A stretch of 64,000 nucleotides of DNA from NCBI RefSeq assembly GCF_029309905.1, contig NZ_JARBJP010000002.1, positions 124,001 through 188,000 of the forward strand, written 5' to 3'. Below, in pieces: positions 16,230 through 25,361 of the stretch. The translations under genes were made by a program, and so were the position numbers. The DNA is from Brytella acorum (GTDB taxonomy: Bacteria; Pseudomonadota; Alphaproteobacteria; Acetobacterales; Acetobacteraceae). The notes beneath the pieces were generated by a model. That model saw nothing but the letters and a program-made list of their open reading frames with translations. It was not told where the DNA came from and did not search any database. How positions within the stretch are numbered: position 1 is the first letter of the stretch; every line of letters starts with the position of its first letter.

Positions 16230-17443
16230 ATCCGGCACCACGCTGGCCGCTCCATCCAGCACCCAAGGAAGGCGAAGCCTTGTCCTCGTGGCTCAATCGT
16301 GTCGCCGTCTGCTATCAGATGGACATGATCGACCTGTTGGAACACGATCTCGGTCACGGTCAGGTCGATGACCTGGACACCGCACCGCCGCTGTCGCTAC
16401 TGACGGCGCTTTCCCGGCGAAGCGGCATCGAGCTGGATCGGCTGCGCGGCATGAGTTTCGCAGGCTGGGTGCCGTGGCTGTTGGACAGCCTCGACGATTC
16501 GGTGCCGTCCGTCCTGGAAACCTATACGTTCCAGTTTTCGGTGCTGCTGCCAAGGCGCAACCGCAAGACCAGATCGATCACGCGCTGGCGCGCGTGGATA
16601 CCCAGCCAGCCGAGTCGCCGGGCGTGCCCGATCTGTTTGAACGATCCCGCGAGCCAGGCTGTGCTGCTCGCATGGAAGCTACCGTTGATGCTGAGCTGCC
16701 CGCTGCATGGCTGCTGGTTGGAATTCTATTGGGGCGTGCCAGGGCGGTTGCTCGGTTGGGAGAACATCGATGCTGCCCCGCGCACGGCCAGCGACGCGAT
16801 TGCGGCGATGGACCGCCGCACCTGGCAGGCGTTGACAACGGGGTATGTGGAGCTGCCGTGCCGACGCATCCATGCCGGCGTCTGGTTTCGATTGCTTCGC
16901 ACGCTTCTTGATGAGCTGAACACTCCACTTTCGCATTGCGGGGCACATGCGGGATATATCCGGCACGTCTGGGAATGCTGCGGTCATCCGCTGCGTGCCG
17001 GGCAAAGCCTATGGCGTCCTTATGAAATTCTGAACCCGGTAGTGCAGTTACCGATGCTGGAGGCGGCGGCCACCGCCATCGCCCTTATCGAATCGAAGGT
17101 GTTGAGTCCGCCCGGGGAGCAAGCAGCGCTGTTCGTGTCAGAGCCACAAGCCGGGTTCACCAACGGTCTGCCGATGGATAAGCGAAAGCAAGAACCTATC
17201 AACCACTGGCAGGAGGCGATCAAAGTGATCAACGAAGCCGTCGCCGAGGCGCGGCACAACCCCGAGACGGCTCGCTCGCTGTTCGCGCTGGCATCCTTTG
17301 GACGACGCGACCCCGAATCACTGGAACGCTTGCGCGTCACCTTTGCCAAGGAAGGTATCCCCTCGGAATTTCTGTCACGTTATGTGCCTGATGAACCCTT
17401 TACATGCCTTAGTATGAATGACGGGTTAAGTGACAATTTTTGA
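16226..17443 (+). CDS. tniQ: Transposition protein TniQ
   Basis: TniQ-family accessory protein, 405 residues. The N-terminal TniQ domain opens with LHPAPKEGEALSSWLNRVAVCYQMD, and a zinc-binding segment CPICLNDPAS (about residue 134) with a downstream CPLHGCWL completes a Cys/His cluster. In Tn402 relatives it is needed with TniA and TniB for transposition to target sites such as res regions. It overlaps tniB by four bases, so the two are translationally coupled. Confidence 0.94.
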   Translation: MNPAPRWPLHPAPKEGEALSSWLNRVAVCYQMDMIDLLEHDLGHGQVDDLDTAPPLSLLTALSRRSGIELDRLRGMSFAGWVPWLLDSLDDSVPSVLETYTFQFSVLLPRRNRKTRSITRWRAWIPSQPSRRACPICLNDPASQAVLLAWKLPLMLSCPLHGCWLEFYWGVPGRLLGWENIDAAPRTASDAIAAMDRRTWQALTTGYVELPCRRIHAGVWFRLLRTLLDELNTPLSHCGAHAGYIRHVWECCGHPLRAGQSLWRPYEILNPVVQLPMLEAAATAIALIESKVLSPPGEQAALFVSEPQAGFTNGLPMDKRKQEPINHWQEAIKVINEAVAEARHNPETARSLFALASFGRRDPESLERLRVTFAKEGIPSEFLSRYVPDEPFTCLSMNDGLSDNF

Positions 17444-17467
17444 CGTTCGGAACTTTCTGGTTCACAC

Positions 17468-17495
17468 TGTCACATAATCGAACGTATATGTGACA
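17468..17495. promoter_or_regulatory. res recombination site of tniR
   Basis: TGTCACATA and TATGTGACA form a 9-bp inverted repeat with a ten-base spacer, immediately before tniR. Dyads of this size at this position are the resolvase crossover or binding subsites in Tn402-type elements. Confidence 0.75.
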
Positions 17496-17503
17496 GGTGG
17501 AAA

Positions 17504-18118
17504 ATGCTGATTGGCTACATGCGAGTATCTAAAGCGGATGGATCCCAAACCACGGACCTGCAGCGCGATGCGCTTCTTGAAGCTGGTGTTGATCAGGCGC
17601 AGTTGTACGAAGATCAGGCATCCGGCAAGCGCGAAGACCGGCCGGGCCTTGCTGCCTGCCTCAAGGCGCTGCGCGAGGGCGATACATTAATGGTGTGGAA
17701 GCTGGACAGATTAGGGCGGAATTTGCGTCACTTGATCAACACGGTCCATGATCTGACAGCGCGGGGAGTCGGCCTCAAGGTGTTAACCGGCCAGGGTGCA
17801 GCCATTGACACGACAAGCGCTGCCGGGAAATTGGTTTTTGGCATCTTCGCAGCGCTGGCAGAATTCGAACGAGAGCTGATCTCGGAGCGCACCGTAGCCG
17901 GCTTGGCTTCAGCACGAGCACGTGGGAGGAAAGGTGGGCGGCCGTTCAAAATGACTGCAGCCAAGCTTCGGCTGGCAATGGCGTCCATGGGTCAGCCTGA
18001 AACTAAGGTGGGCGACCTTTGCGCTGAGATGAACATCACACGGCAGACGCTGTACCGGCATGTATCCCCCAAGGGAGAACTAAGGCCAGATGGCTTAAAA
18101 CTGCTTACCAGAATCTGA
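17504..18118 (+). CDS. tniR: Serine resolvase TniR
   Basis: Small serine recombinase, 204 residues, which resolves cointegrates at the adjacent res site. The catalytic serine is in IGYMRVSKADG (Ser9), followed by the conserved VWKLDRLGRNL and the EFERELISERT helix; the C-terminal HTH is VGDLCAEMNITRQTLYRH. It is the last gene of the tni module, 60 bases after tniQ. Confidence 0.95.
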   Translation: MLIGYMRVSKADGSQTTDLQRDALLEAGVDQAQLYEDQASGKREDRPGLAACLKALREGDTLMVWKLDRLGRNLRHLINTVHDLTARGVGLKVLTGQGAAIDTTSAAGKLVFGIFAALAEFERELISERTVAGLASARARGRKGGRPFKMTAAKLRLAMASMGQPETKVGDLCAEMNITRQTLYRHVSPKGELRPDGLKLLTRI

Positions 18119-18214
18119 GAGAGTTGACCGTCTCGAATCGGCCAAAAGCAGACAGTTCTTGCCCAGTACGGAAGTTAAACGCATAACGTTAAATTACTGT
18201 TTTATGGGGAATCG

Positions 18215-18703
18215 ATGGAAATTAGACGGTTCAGAATTGGGGACGAGGGCGCGTTATTTCAGGTCTTTCTATCGGCTGTCCATGACATCGCATCACGTGA
18301 CTACACCGCTGCACAAATAGAGGCTTGGGCACCGACAGACATCGCCCCAGAAGTGTGGGTTAGCCGCATGAGGGAATTACGACCGTTTGTCGTTGAAGCC
18401 GAAGGTGAAATTGCTGGATACGCTGACATTCAGCCCAACGGATACATCGATCATTTCTTTGTGTCGGAGGCCTATCCGCGACGAGGTGTCGGTACCTTGC
18501 TAATGAGTCGTGTCCATGACGAAGCCAAGCTACTGGGGATTAGCGAACTCACGGCGGATGTAAGCAAGACCGCTGAACCATTCTTTCTACGCCACGGTTT
18601 TCAAGTGGTGGAGCGAGGATTTCCTATTCGGCGGGGCGTGACACTGCAAAATGCACTGATGCGAAAAGACTTACATGAGGCCATCGTGTGGATGGTACGC
18701 TAA
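18215..18703 (+). CDS. GNAT N-acetyltransferase with transposon-derived C-terminus
   Basis: Acetyl-CoA-dependent acetyltransferase, 162 residues. The acetyl-CoA loop is VSEAYPRRGVGTLLMSRV, preceded by IDHFF and followed by FFLRHGFQVVERG, as in the YafP/small-GNAT group. The substrate is unknown. The last eight codons (EAIVWMVR) and the stop come from the terminal repeat of the Tn3-family element. Without it the frame would end DLHHRT. It is the first passenger gene after tniR; TTTTATGGGGAATCG just upstream supplies a plausible ribosome-binding site. Confidence 0.85.
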   Translation: MEIRRFRIGDEGALFQVFLSAVHDIASRDYTAAQIEAWAPTDIAPEVWVSRMRELRPFVVEAEGEIAGYADIQPNGYIDHFFVSEAYPRRGVGTLLMSRVHDEAKLLGISELTADVSKTAEPFFLRHGFQVVERGFPIRRGVTLQNALMRKDLHEAIVWMVR

Positions 18704-18734
18704 ACAACGTTTGGCATGAACAATAAAGGAACGA

Positions 18735-21710
18735 TCAGGCGGCACGAGCCTGTTTCGACAGATTGAGCGTCTTGCGGCCCGCAGAAGCTGCGGCTTTGTC
18801 CCAGAGAAAGTCTCCGGAAAAGGCGATGTGCTCCCATCCCACCGGGGAAGTATGCGCCAGCAGGTCCTCAGGGACGGCCGCCGATGTTGAGCGCAGATGT
18901 GTGACGGCGGTTTGCAGATAGACTGTATTCCAGTAGACGATCGCCGCGATGACGAGATTGAGGCCCGACGCCCGGTATTGCTGGGCTTCATGGCTGCGGT
19001 CGATGATCCGTCCCTGGCGGAAGGTATGGATTGCCTGGGTCAGCACATGCCGCTGCTCGCTGTTGTTGAGCCCTGCCTGACATCTCTGCCGCAGATCAGG
19101 GGTTTCGAGCCAGTCGAGCATGAACAGAGTGCGCTCGATCTTGCCGATTTCCTGGAGTGCGACGTCGAGCCGATTCTGGCGCTCATAGGCAGCAAGCTTG
19201 CGCAACATCCTGGAGGGCGCGACATGCCCGGCCTTGATTGATCCGACAAGCCGCAGCACGTCCTCCCATTGTTCCCGAATGATGTCGGTGCGGATGGTTT
19301 TGCCAAGCAGCGGGCTGATGGAGGGATAGGAACTGGCCGGTGCGATGGACGCCAGGCGTCTATCCGGAAAGTCGCGCAGGCGCGGGCAAAAGCGAAAACC
19401 CAACAGGGCGCAGAGCGCGAAGACATGGTCGGTGGCACCACCCGTGTCGGTATAATGCTCGGAGATTTTAAGCCCGGTTCCATGACTGGTCAGGCCGTCG
19501 AGCACGTATGGCGCTTCGTGTGTCGCAGCCGAGATGACCTTCACATGGTATGGGGCACGCTGATCAGACACATGCGTGTAAAAGCTGAACCCATGGTCAA
19601 CGCCGTACCGGGCATTGACGTCTCCGCCCGAGGCACCGCGCTTGGCGCCGCGAAAGAACTGCCCATCAGAGCTCGAACTCGAACCGTCCCCCCAGCTCCG
19701 GGAAAATGGCAGACGATGATGAGAGTTGATGAGGACGGCCAGCGCCTTGCGATAATTTTCGTCGCGGACATAAGCGTCGTGGGTCCAGAAGAGCTGATCA
19801 CGGGTAACGCCGTGACTCGCGGCAGCCATGCGTGATAGCCCCAGATTGGTAGCGTCCGCCAGAATGGCCGCGAGTAACGCATTCTCGTTGGGACAGGCTT
19901 CGCCCGTGCGCAGATTGGTAAAGGCGCTGAGGAAACCGGTAGCCTGCGCCACCTCGTGCAGCAGCTCCGTGATGCGGATTGGCGGCATCAGGGCGTTGAG
20001 CTGTTGCGCCAGGTTTTCCGCTTGCGGCGGCGTTGTCGCGCGTATCGGCGATATCTGGAGGTGCCCGTCACGAAAGCGCACCCCCTGCAAGGCGTCGCGT
20101 TTCAGGCTTTGCGCGAACTTCTTCAGGCGTTTATCCAATTCGCGAGCGCGCTGATCCAGCCATTCATTTGCCGACAGGGGCAGGTCAAGTTCGGCAATGA
20201 ACGGTTTTGCCTGCTCCCTACTGAGCATGTAGCTGTCGAAGCGACGATAATTGGCCGACCGCTCGATCCACACATCGCCGGAACGCAGCTTGTTGCGCAA
20301 ATGCGCGAGCGTCGCGATTTCCCACAGACGCCGGTTGGGCTTGTCATCCTGATCGATAACGATCTTCTGCCATTCCTTGCGAAACGGCATCGGTGCGTCG
20401 CCAGGTAAATCGCGTTTGCCTGCTCTGTTGAGATTCCGCAACAACGTGATCGCAGCCAGGGTCTTGGCGCCTCCTCTTCCTGCCTGGAATTCCAGCGTTT
20501 CCAGCAGATCGGGCGCGAATTTTCGAAGGGTAATATAACGCTCCGCAGCGGCTGTCAGAGGATCGAGGTCGGCAGTCCTGGCGATCGCCCCAACCTCTGA
20601 CCTTGCTTTCAACAGGGTCGCCCATCCGACCGTGGCATCCAGAGTTTCCATAGGATCTCTGCCGTCGCTGGCCGCCTCGGCCAAGGCATCGATGGTCGCC
20701 TGAAACAGGCGCATCAGGCGTGCGACGTTCTTCGATGTTGCCGAAAAGCTGCGGGCCTTTGTGTTCCGTGCCCGGGTAAAGATGCTGCCGACCAGCTTGT
20801 CAGCCATGTCCAGGGCGCTGTCCGTCAGACGTTCCTCGGCATCGATCAGGAAAGCGACGAGCGTGGCGTAACGGCGTGATGGCGTGTAGCGCTCGATCAT
20901 CGAGGCCGGAGATATCCGGCCTTCCCGGACGTATTGGTGAAAGCGGTCGATGTGAATGCGCTTGGCGACGACGGGATCAATCCCGATCTGTCGAACCTGT
21001 CTCAACAATTCCAGAATGCGCTTGATGTGATCCGGCTTGACGGCAACCGGTATGGTCTTGAGCGAGGCAAGTTGGCTGATGCTCCCTTCAGGCGTTGTGG
21101 CGAAAAGCCGATCCAGCGCCGTGACCTGATCGCCTGTGAGGCCCTGCGTTAACGCCTGCGCGGTCTTCCGTCGGGCCCGCGCCCGTCCCGCAATGCTGGC
21201 GCGTTCGATGGTTGAAATCGAAGGGAGTGCGATTTTGGCATGGCGTAGCGCGTCCATCACGGCCCGGACGATTACGATGCCGCTGTCCGTGGCCCAGGCT
21301 GCGTTTGCCGCAGCCTCGATCATGAACGGGATATCGGCTCTCTGGGGCGCGCGCAGGCCAAGGATCGTCATCAGATCGCGGGCATGATCGGTCATCGTCT
21401 GCTCCCGCGCGGCGTAATCGGCGAGGTCGCTGCCGGAAAGCTCAAGTTGGTCTGCCACGAAGGCGACCAACGCGGATGGCGTCGATCCGACGTCCTGCAC
21501 AAACTGAGCCAGTGTTGTTCCCGGGTGCCTGAGTAACGCCAGTTGCACGGCAACGCCCATCTGGGTGCGTCGCCTGCGCCGGGAACCGATGATATCCAGA
21601 TCCGATGGCTCGAAAGTGTAAAGGCGGACCAGACTGTCCCGGTCTGTCGGGATGGCGAGCATCTGATCCCGTTCCTGGGCTGTCAGCAGGTGATGTTTGA
21701 GCCTGGTCAC
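18735..21710 (-). CDS. tnpA: Tn3-family transposase TnpA
   Basis: DDE transposase of replicative transposons, 991 residues, normal for the family and without visible breaks. The N-terminal DUF4158-type DNA-binding part begins LLTAQERDQMLAIPTDRDSLVRLYTF. The C-terminal Tnp_Tn3 catalytic region includes FWTHDAYVRDENYRKALAVLINSHHRLP, the ARYGVDHGFSFYTHVSDQ block, DGLTSHGTGLKISEHYTDTGGATDHVFALCALLGFRF and AIVYWNTVYLQTAV. The 3' end lies 58 bases from the left end of the element. It is divergent from the resolvase gene. Confidence 0.97.
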   Translation of the reverse strand: MTRLKHHLLTAQERDQMLAIPTDRDSLVRLYTFEPSDLDIIGSRRRRRTQMGVAVQLALLRHPGTTLAQFVQDVGSTPSALVAFVADQLELSGSDLADYAAREQTMTDHARDLMTILGLRAPQRADIPFMIEAAANAAWATDSGIVIVRAVMDALRHAKIALPSISTIERASIAGRARARRKTAQALTQGLTGDQVTALDRLFATTPEGSISQLASLKTIPVAVKPDHIKRILELLRQVRQIGIDPVVAKRIHIDRFHQYVREGRISPASMIERYTPSRRYATLVAFLIDAEERLTDSALDMADKLVGSIFTRARNTKARSFSATSKNVARLMRLFQATIDALAEAASDGRDPMETLDATVGWATLLKARSEVGAIARTADLDPLTAAAERYITLRKFAPDLLETLEFQAGRGGAKTLAAITLLRNLNRAGKRDLPGDAPMPFRKEWQKIVIDQDDKPNRRLWEIATLAHLRNKLRSGDVWIERSANYRRFDSYMLSREQAKPFIAELDLPLSANEWLDQRARELDKRLKKFAQSLKRDALQGVRFRDGHLQISPIRATTPPQAENLAQQLNALMPPIRITELLHEVAQATGFLSAFTNLRTGEACPNENALLAAILADATNLGLSRMAAASHGVTRDQLFWTHDAYVRDENYRKALAVLINSHHRLPFSRSWGDGSSSSSDGQFFRGAKRGASGGDVNARYGVDHGFSFYTHVSDQRAPYHVKVISAATHEAPYVLDGLTSHGTGLKISEHYTDTGGATDHVFALCALLGFRFCPRLRDFPDRRLASIAPASSYPSISPLLGKTIRTDIIREQWEDVLRLVGSIKAGHVAPSRMLRKLAAYERQNRLDVALQEIGKIERTLFMLDWLETPDLRQRCQAGLNNSEQRHVLTQAIHTFRQGRIIDRSHEAQQYRASGLNLVIAAIVYWNTVYLQTAVTHLRSTSAAVPEDLLAHTSPVGWEHIAFSGDFLWDKAAASAGRKTLNLSKQARAA

Positions 21711-21849
21711 GCTGTCATTCCGTCCACAAAAGGTCAGTCTCGGCTATGGACAGCGGAGAGTAAAGAGACGCATTATGTGGACGGATATTGTCGATCCGGA
21801 ATGGTCATTCACTCAGTGTCCACAGAACGGTCGTTTGGGAGACGGCGCC
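21711..21849. promoter_or_regulatory. tnpA-tnpR intergenic region, probable res
   Basis: 139 bases between the divergent starts hold several GTCCAC/GTGGAC half-sites in both orientations (around 21722, 21777 and 21818). This layout matches the res region of Tn3-type elements, where resolvase both recombines and represses the two promoters. Confidence 0.65.
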
Positions 21850-22434
21850 ATGGGCGGCATTCTGGGATACGCGCGTGTCAGTACCGGTGATCAGGATGTG
21901 GCCGGGCAGCGTATGCGATTGGAAGAAGCCGGTACGATCCGTGTGTTCACCGATGTGATGTCGGGCAAGAGCATGGAGCGACCAGGACTGGACGAGCTGC
22001 TGGAATACGCACGCAAGGGCGATACGCTTGCGGTTGTGCGGCTCGACCGCCTCGGTCGTTCACTGGGAGAGTTGCTGACAACGGTGACCATGCTCCGCTC
22101 ACGCGGAATAGCGTTGCTCAGCCTGGAGGAGAAAATCGACACTTCCTCCGCAGCCGGAGAGCTGATCTTCCACGTCTTCGGCGCCATTGCGCATTTTGAG
22201 CGGCGACTGATCTCAGAACGTACACGCGACGGGATTGCGGCGGCGAGGGCAAAGGGCAGGTTGCCGGGGCGGCAGCCGCTCGACAGCGACAAGGTAAGCG
22301 CGGCGCTGAAACTTATCGCGGCGAGCGTGTCGCCGGCTGAAGCGGCGCGTCAGCTCGGGATCGGGCGATCGACCGTCTATCGCGAGATGAAGCGACTTGG
22401 CGTCGCGCGGCCGACACCATCGGCTGTATCATGA
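21850..22434 (+). CDS. tnpR: Serine resolvase TnpR
   Basis: 194 residues from the ATG at 21850 (MGGILGYARVSTGDQD); the frame is open further upstream through the res region, but those codons are not family-like. The catalytic serine is in YARVSTGDQ, followed by VVRLDRLGRSLGELL, SAAGELIFHVFGAIAHFERRLISERT and a C-terminal HTH (SPAEAARQLGIGRSTVYREMKRL). It resolves transposition cointegrates of the Tn3 element. It overlaps the next gene by four bases (ATGA). Confidence 0.95.
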   Translation: MGGILGYARVSTGDQDVAGQRMRLEEAGTIRVFTDVMSGKSMERPGLDELLEYARKGDTLAVVRLDRLGRSLGELLTTVTMLRSRGIALLSLEEKIDTSSAAGELIFHVFGAIAHFERRLISERTRDGIAAARAKGRLPGRQPLDSDKVSAALKLIAASVSPAEAARQLGIGRSTVYREMKRLGVARPTPSAVS

Positions 22435-23210
22435 CAACAGACGATCAAGTGGTTCTCAGCGCGCGAGAGAAAGAAGCGCTGCGTCTGCTTCTGGTCGGCC
22501 ATGACGCAAAATCCATTGCCAATACGCTTGGTCTGTCGGTGCACACAATAAATGACCGCCTACGCGATGCACGGCGCAAGCTGGGCGTTTCGAGCAGCCG
22601 TGAAGCTGCCCGACGTCTCGCCGAGATGGATGGGGGCACCCCCAATTTTGTCGGCCCCAAGGAAATTGGGGGTGTCGAAGCAGCTTCTTCGGTGGATAGG
22701 GCCAAAGAGCCAGAATTGCCGCGATCATCGGGGCATCGCCTGGCGTGGCTTACCGGAGGAATGCTTATCATGTCTCTTATCATTGCGGCCGCAGCGCTTT
22801 TGACCATCAGCGGGCAGGACGACGCCCGGGTTTCCGCCCAGAATATTTCGACAAGCATTGCCCGTCCTGCCGAAACAAAGGCATCGGCGGATGCCCGCAA
22901 ATGGGTCGAATTGCTTGATGAAGGGCAGTGGGATGCAAGCTGGCAAGCCGCAGGCACACTGTTCAAGGCAAAGATCACCTCGGCGCAGTGGGCCACTACG
23001 ATCCAGTCTGTACGACAACCGTTGGGACGCCCGTCATCACGCACCTTCCAAAGCGTGATGCAGACAAAAACGCTGCCGGGCACGCCGGCGGGTGACTATC
23101 AGATCATTCAGTTCCAGACGCGTTTCGCTAACAAACCCAACGCGGTTGAAACCGTCGTACTTTCTCGTGAACAGCCATATTGGCGCGTTAGCGGATATTT
23201 CATCCGCTAA
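22431..23210 (+). CDS. LuxR-type HTH membrane protein with DUF4019
   Basis: 259 residues in three parts. A LuxR/GerE helix-turn-helix (LSAREKEALRLLLVGHDAKSIANTLGLSVHTINDRLRDARRKLGVSS-like, residues 9-60) comes first. One membrane segment (about 100-122, LAWLTGGMLIMSLIIAAAALL) follows. The third part is a DUF4019 domain (about 148-258, ARKWVELLDEGQWDASWQAAG). The N-terminal DNA-binding part would be cytosolic and DUF4019 periplasmic, so it may be a one-piece transmembrane regulator. Start and resolvase stop overlap (ATGA), so it is translated with tnpR and is the passenger gene of the Tn3 element. Target genes and signal are unknown. Confidence 0.88.
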   Translation: MTTDDQVVLSAREKEALRLLLVGHDAKSIANTLGLSVHTINDRLRDARRKLGVSSSREAARRLAEMDGGTPNFVGPKEIGGVEAASSVDRAKEPELPRSSGHRLAWLTGGMLIMSLIIAAAALLTISGQDDARVSAQNISTSIARPAETKASADARKWVELLDEGQWDASWQAAGTLFKAKITSAQWATTIQSVRQPLGRPSSRTFQSVMQTKTLPGTPAGDYQIIQFQTRFANKPNAVETVVLSREQPYWRVSGYFIR

Positions 23211-23281
23211 CTTCCGTGCTGCTTGCCGTTGTTCAACAAAGAAACAGCGACTTGCCCTCAGACAAGATCACGCTACCCAGA

Positions 23282-23338
23282 CGTTCTTCTACTGTTCATG
23301 CTAAACGTTGTTTAGCGTACTTTCCACACGATGGCCTC
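23282..23338 (-). repeat. Right terminal inverted repeat of the Tn3-family element
   Basis: The complement of the left end at 18677-18733, with about six mismatches over 57 bases, including the inner GCTAAACAACGTTT stretch. TACAT follows outside. Confidence 0.92.
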
Positions 23339-23393
23339 TACATCACAGGACATGATATGTGGCCTGCTCTGGAGGAGCTTTGCTCTGCTTCCA

Positions 23394-23711
23394 TTACAGT
23401 CCGATTATGATTCCCGCCGCGATGATTGCCAGGACAAGGGCCGAAATCGCCGTGTAAGCATAGTCACGCTCGCGCAGAAAGATACCCAACATCAGTGCCA
23501 CGCGCGCCACCGGCAAAAGAATGAATAGCGCCACACCGGCTTTCACGATGTCGTAGCCGCTAAAACCCAGGTTTAGCTGACCCTCGAACGGCTGGAGGGC
23601 ATCCAAGGTCATGCCAGCAGTAATAACAGCCGAGGCAAGCCAGGTGCCATACCAAAGCAATGCAGCGATGATCTGTTCACGGCGTTCGAAATTGTCGGTT
23701 CTAGACCTCAT
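23394..23711 (-). CDS. DUF1634 membrane protein
   Basis: 105 residues with three membrane segments (about 17-37, 52-74 and 84-104). DUF1634 proteins are regularly encoded beside TauE/SafE-type exporters, as here, where it overlaps the upstream tauE-like gene by four bases. It is probably a small partner subunit of that transporter in the inner membrane. It lies in the part of the Tn402-type element beyond the Tn3 insertion. Confidence 0.8.
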   Translation of the reverse strand: MRSRTDNFERREQIIAALLWYGTWLASAVITAGMTLDALQPFEGQLNLGFSGYDIVKAGVALFILLPVARVALMLGIFLRERDYAYTAISALVLAIIAAGIIIGL

Positions 23712-24568
23712 GCCGAGCCTCCTGGAATATGCACGCCCAAAGCGCTCAGAAGCATTTGAATGGCGAGTAGGACCAGGACAATGACAAAGAAGATACGCAG
23801 CTTGTCGGCGGGAAGCCCCATCAGCAAGCGCGCTCCCAGTAGCGCCCCGACAACGGAGCCCAAGGCGACGGGGCCAGCAATGCCGATATCAATGTCTCCC
23901 CGCACGAAGTAGGCCCCAGCGCTCGCCGCCGCCGTCACGCCGATCATGAAATTCGATGTGGCGGATGAAACCTTGATAGGCAGCCGCAAGGCAGTGTCCA
24001 TCGCCGGGATTTTGAGTGCACCGGAGCCGATGCCGAGCAGCGCCGAGATCAGGCCCGCGCCGTACATCAACGATAGGCCGAGCGGCACGCGACCGACTTG
24101 ATACGGCACGTCTCGGTCTAGGACACGGTCGGGAAAACTCGAATGCAGGCGCAGCACCGTACCCCAGCTCTTCACATTGGGCGCACTGGTATCAATCACC
24201 TCACGACGGCGAGCAAGCATCTGTTTTGCCGAGACGACCAGAATGACGGCAAACAAGCCATAGAGAAAGGACGTTGAGGCAATACCGATCAGGAGCACAC
24301 CGGTTACCGCCCCAAGCGTGGTGGCCGTCTCTAGAACGATAGCGAGCCGGATGTTGGTCAAGCGCCCTTTCAAGAATGGCGCTGCACTGCCACACGAACA
24401 AGCGATGACCGAGACGATGCTCGCACCGATGGCCACGTGAATATCCACGCCAAATAGCAGCGTAAGAATCGGCACAATAAAGATGCCGCTTGCCATGCCC
24501 AGCACACCACCCAAGGCGCTCGCGCCGAAGGCGGCCACGAATAGCCAAAGAATCATTGAGTTTTCCAT
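23708..24568 (-). CDS. TauE/SafE family sulfite/organic anion exporter
   Basis: Inner-membrane permease of the TSUP family, 286 residues with about eight hydrophobic segments and the internal duplication of the family: ASALGGVLGMASGIFIVPIL in the first half and GLISALLGIGSGALKIPAM in the second. Relatives export sulfite, sulfoacetate or similar anions; the substrate here is not known. It is transcribed after the GntR gene (15 bases apart) and before the DUF1634 gene, forming a three-gene operon in the transposon. Confidence 0.87.
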   Translation of the reverse strand: MENSMILWLFVAAFGASALGGVLGMASGIFIVPILTLLFGVDIHVAIGASIVSVIACSCGSAAPFLKGRLTNIRLAIVLETATTLGAVTGVLLIGIASTSFLYGLFAVILVVSAKQMLARRREVIDTSAPNVKSWGTVLRLHSSFPDRVLDRDVPYQVGRVPLGLSLMYGAGLISALLGIGSGALKIPAMDTALRLPIKVSSATSNFMIGVTAAASAGAYFVRGDIDIGIAGPVALGSVVGALLGARLLMGLPADKLRIFFVIVLVLLAIQMLLSALGVHIPGGSA

Positions 24569-24583
24569 TGCAGCGATTCCCGG

Positions 24584-25327
24584 TCACGTTCGCGTGCGCA
24601 CACGTCGGGACAATCGCGTGGAAAACCGGATCAGATCGCCACGGTAGTAGAGCTTTTCGTAATCGACCGGCCGATGCCCCTCGGTGTAGGAGGTGCGCTC
24701 GATAAGGAAAATCGGACTTCCGACCTCGATCCCTAATGCTTGAGCGACGTGCTCATTTGCTGTAGCCGCTTCGAGTTGATACTGGGCTTCGACCAAAGGC
24801 AACTCGTACTTGTTTTCCAGCAGGTCAAAGATCGGCTCTGCCTCCAGATCGTTGCTCGCGACCTTCTCGCCAATATCGAGCGGCAAATAGGTTTCGTCGA
24901 ACGACATGGCCACGCCATCAGCCAAGCGCACGCGCTCGATGCGGTAGACCTGTGCGCCGAGTGTGACGCCTAAGTGCTGCGCGACCTCTTTTGTGGCGGG
25001 CATAGGTCGTTTGTCCAAGAGCCGAGCGGTAGGGTGGCGGCCAAGCGTTACCATGTCTTCCACGAATCCGCTTAACTCGTTCAATTCTTGGGTGAGCTTC
25101 GGCTCAGTGACGAAAGTGCCCTTGCCGCGTCGGATCTCGACCAAGCCGCGGGCCACTAAATTTTCAATCGCTTTTCGCACTGTTGTCCGACTGACCTCAA
25201 AGCGCTCTACTAGGCTATTTTCAGAGGGAAGTTGGCTACCACAAGGCAGCACAGCCGTAGCAATGTCTGCGGCGAGCGCTATCTCGACTTTCGTGTAAAG
25301 GGGAGAGTTTCCAAATTCGGTGACCAT
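24584..25327 (-). CDS. GntR/HutC-type regulator with UTRA domain
   Basis: 247 residues from the ATG at 25327 (MVTEFGNSPLYTKVEIALAADI). The frame is open back to 25408, but a 16-bp palindrome lies in that stretch and argues for the downstream start. The winged helix spans about residues 10-75 (LPSENSLVERFEVSRTTVRKAIENLVARGLVEIRRGKGTFV) and the UTRA effector domain about 95-235 (MSFDETYLPLDIGEKV; PIFLIERTSYTEGHRPVDYEKLYYRGD). It is the first gene of the TauE/DUF1634 operon, so it most likely represses that operon until its ligand appears. Confidence 0.9.
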   Translation of the reverse strand: MVTEFGNSPLYTKVEIALAADIATAVLPCGSQLPSENSLVERFEVSRTTVRKAIENLVARGLVEIRRGKGTFVTEPKLTQELNELSGFVEDMVTLGRHPTARLLDKRPMPATKEVAQHLGVTLGAQVYRIERVRLADGVAMSFDETYLPLDIGEKVASNDLEAEPIFDLLENKYELPLVEAQYQLEAATANEHVAQALGIEVGSPIFLIERTSYTEGHRPVDYEKLYYRGDLIRFSTRLSRRVRTRT

Positions 25328-25345
25328 CCACGCATCGTAACATAA

Positions 25346-25361
25346 TGACATCATGATGTCA
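25346..25361. promoter_or_regulatory. Palindromic operator of the GntR regulator
   Basis: A perfect 16-bp palindrome, TGACATCA followed by TGATGTCA, lies 19 bases upstream of the GntR start. HutC-type proteins bind dyads of this kind, so self-regulation is likely. Confidence 0.7.

Larger units (their letters stand above)
18677..23338. mobile_element. Tn3-family transposon with LuxR/DUF4019 passenger
   Basis: 4662 bases bounded by inverted repeats starting GAGGCCATCGTGTGG; the outer 57 bases match at about 51 positions. Both outside flanks are TACAT (18672-18676 and 23339-23343), a 5-bp target duplication as expected for Tn3 elements. Inside are tnpA (minus), a divergent tnpR-like resolvase gene (plus), an intervening res region and one passenger gene. 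It is inserted in the last codons of the GNAT gene of the Tn402-type element. Confidence 0.93.
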
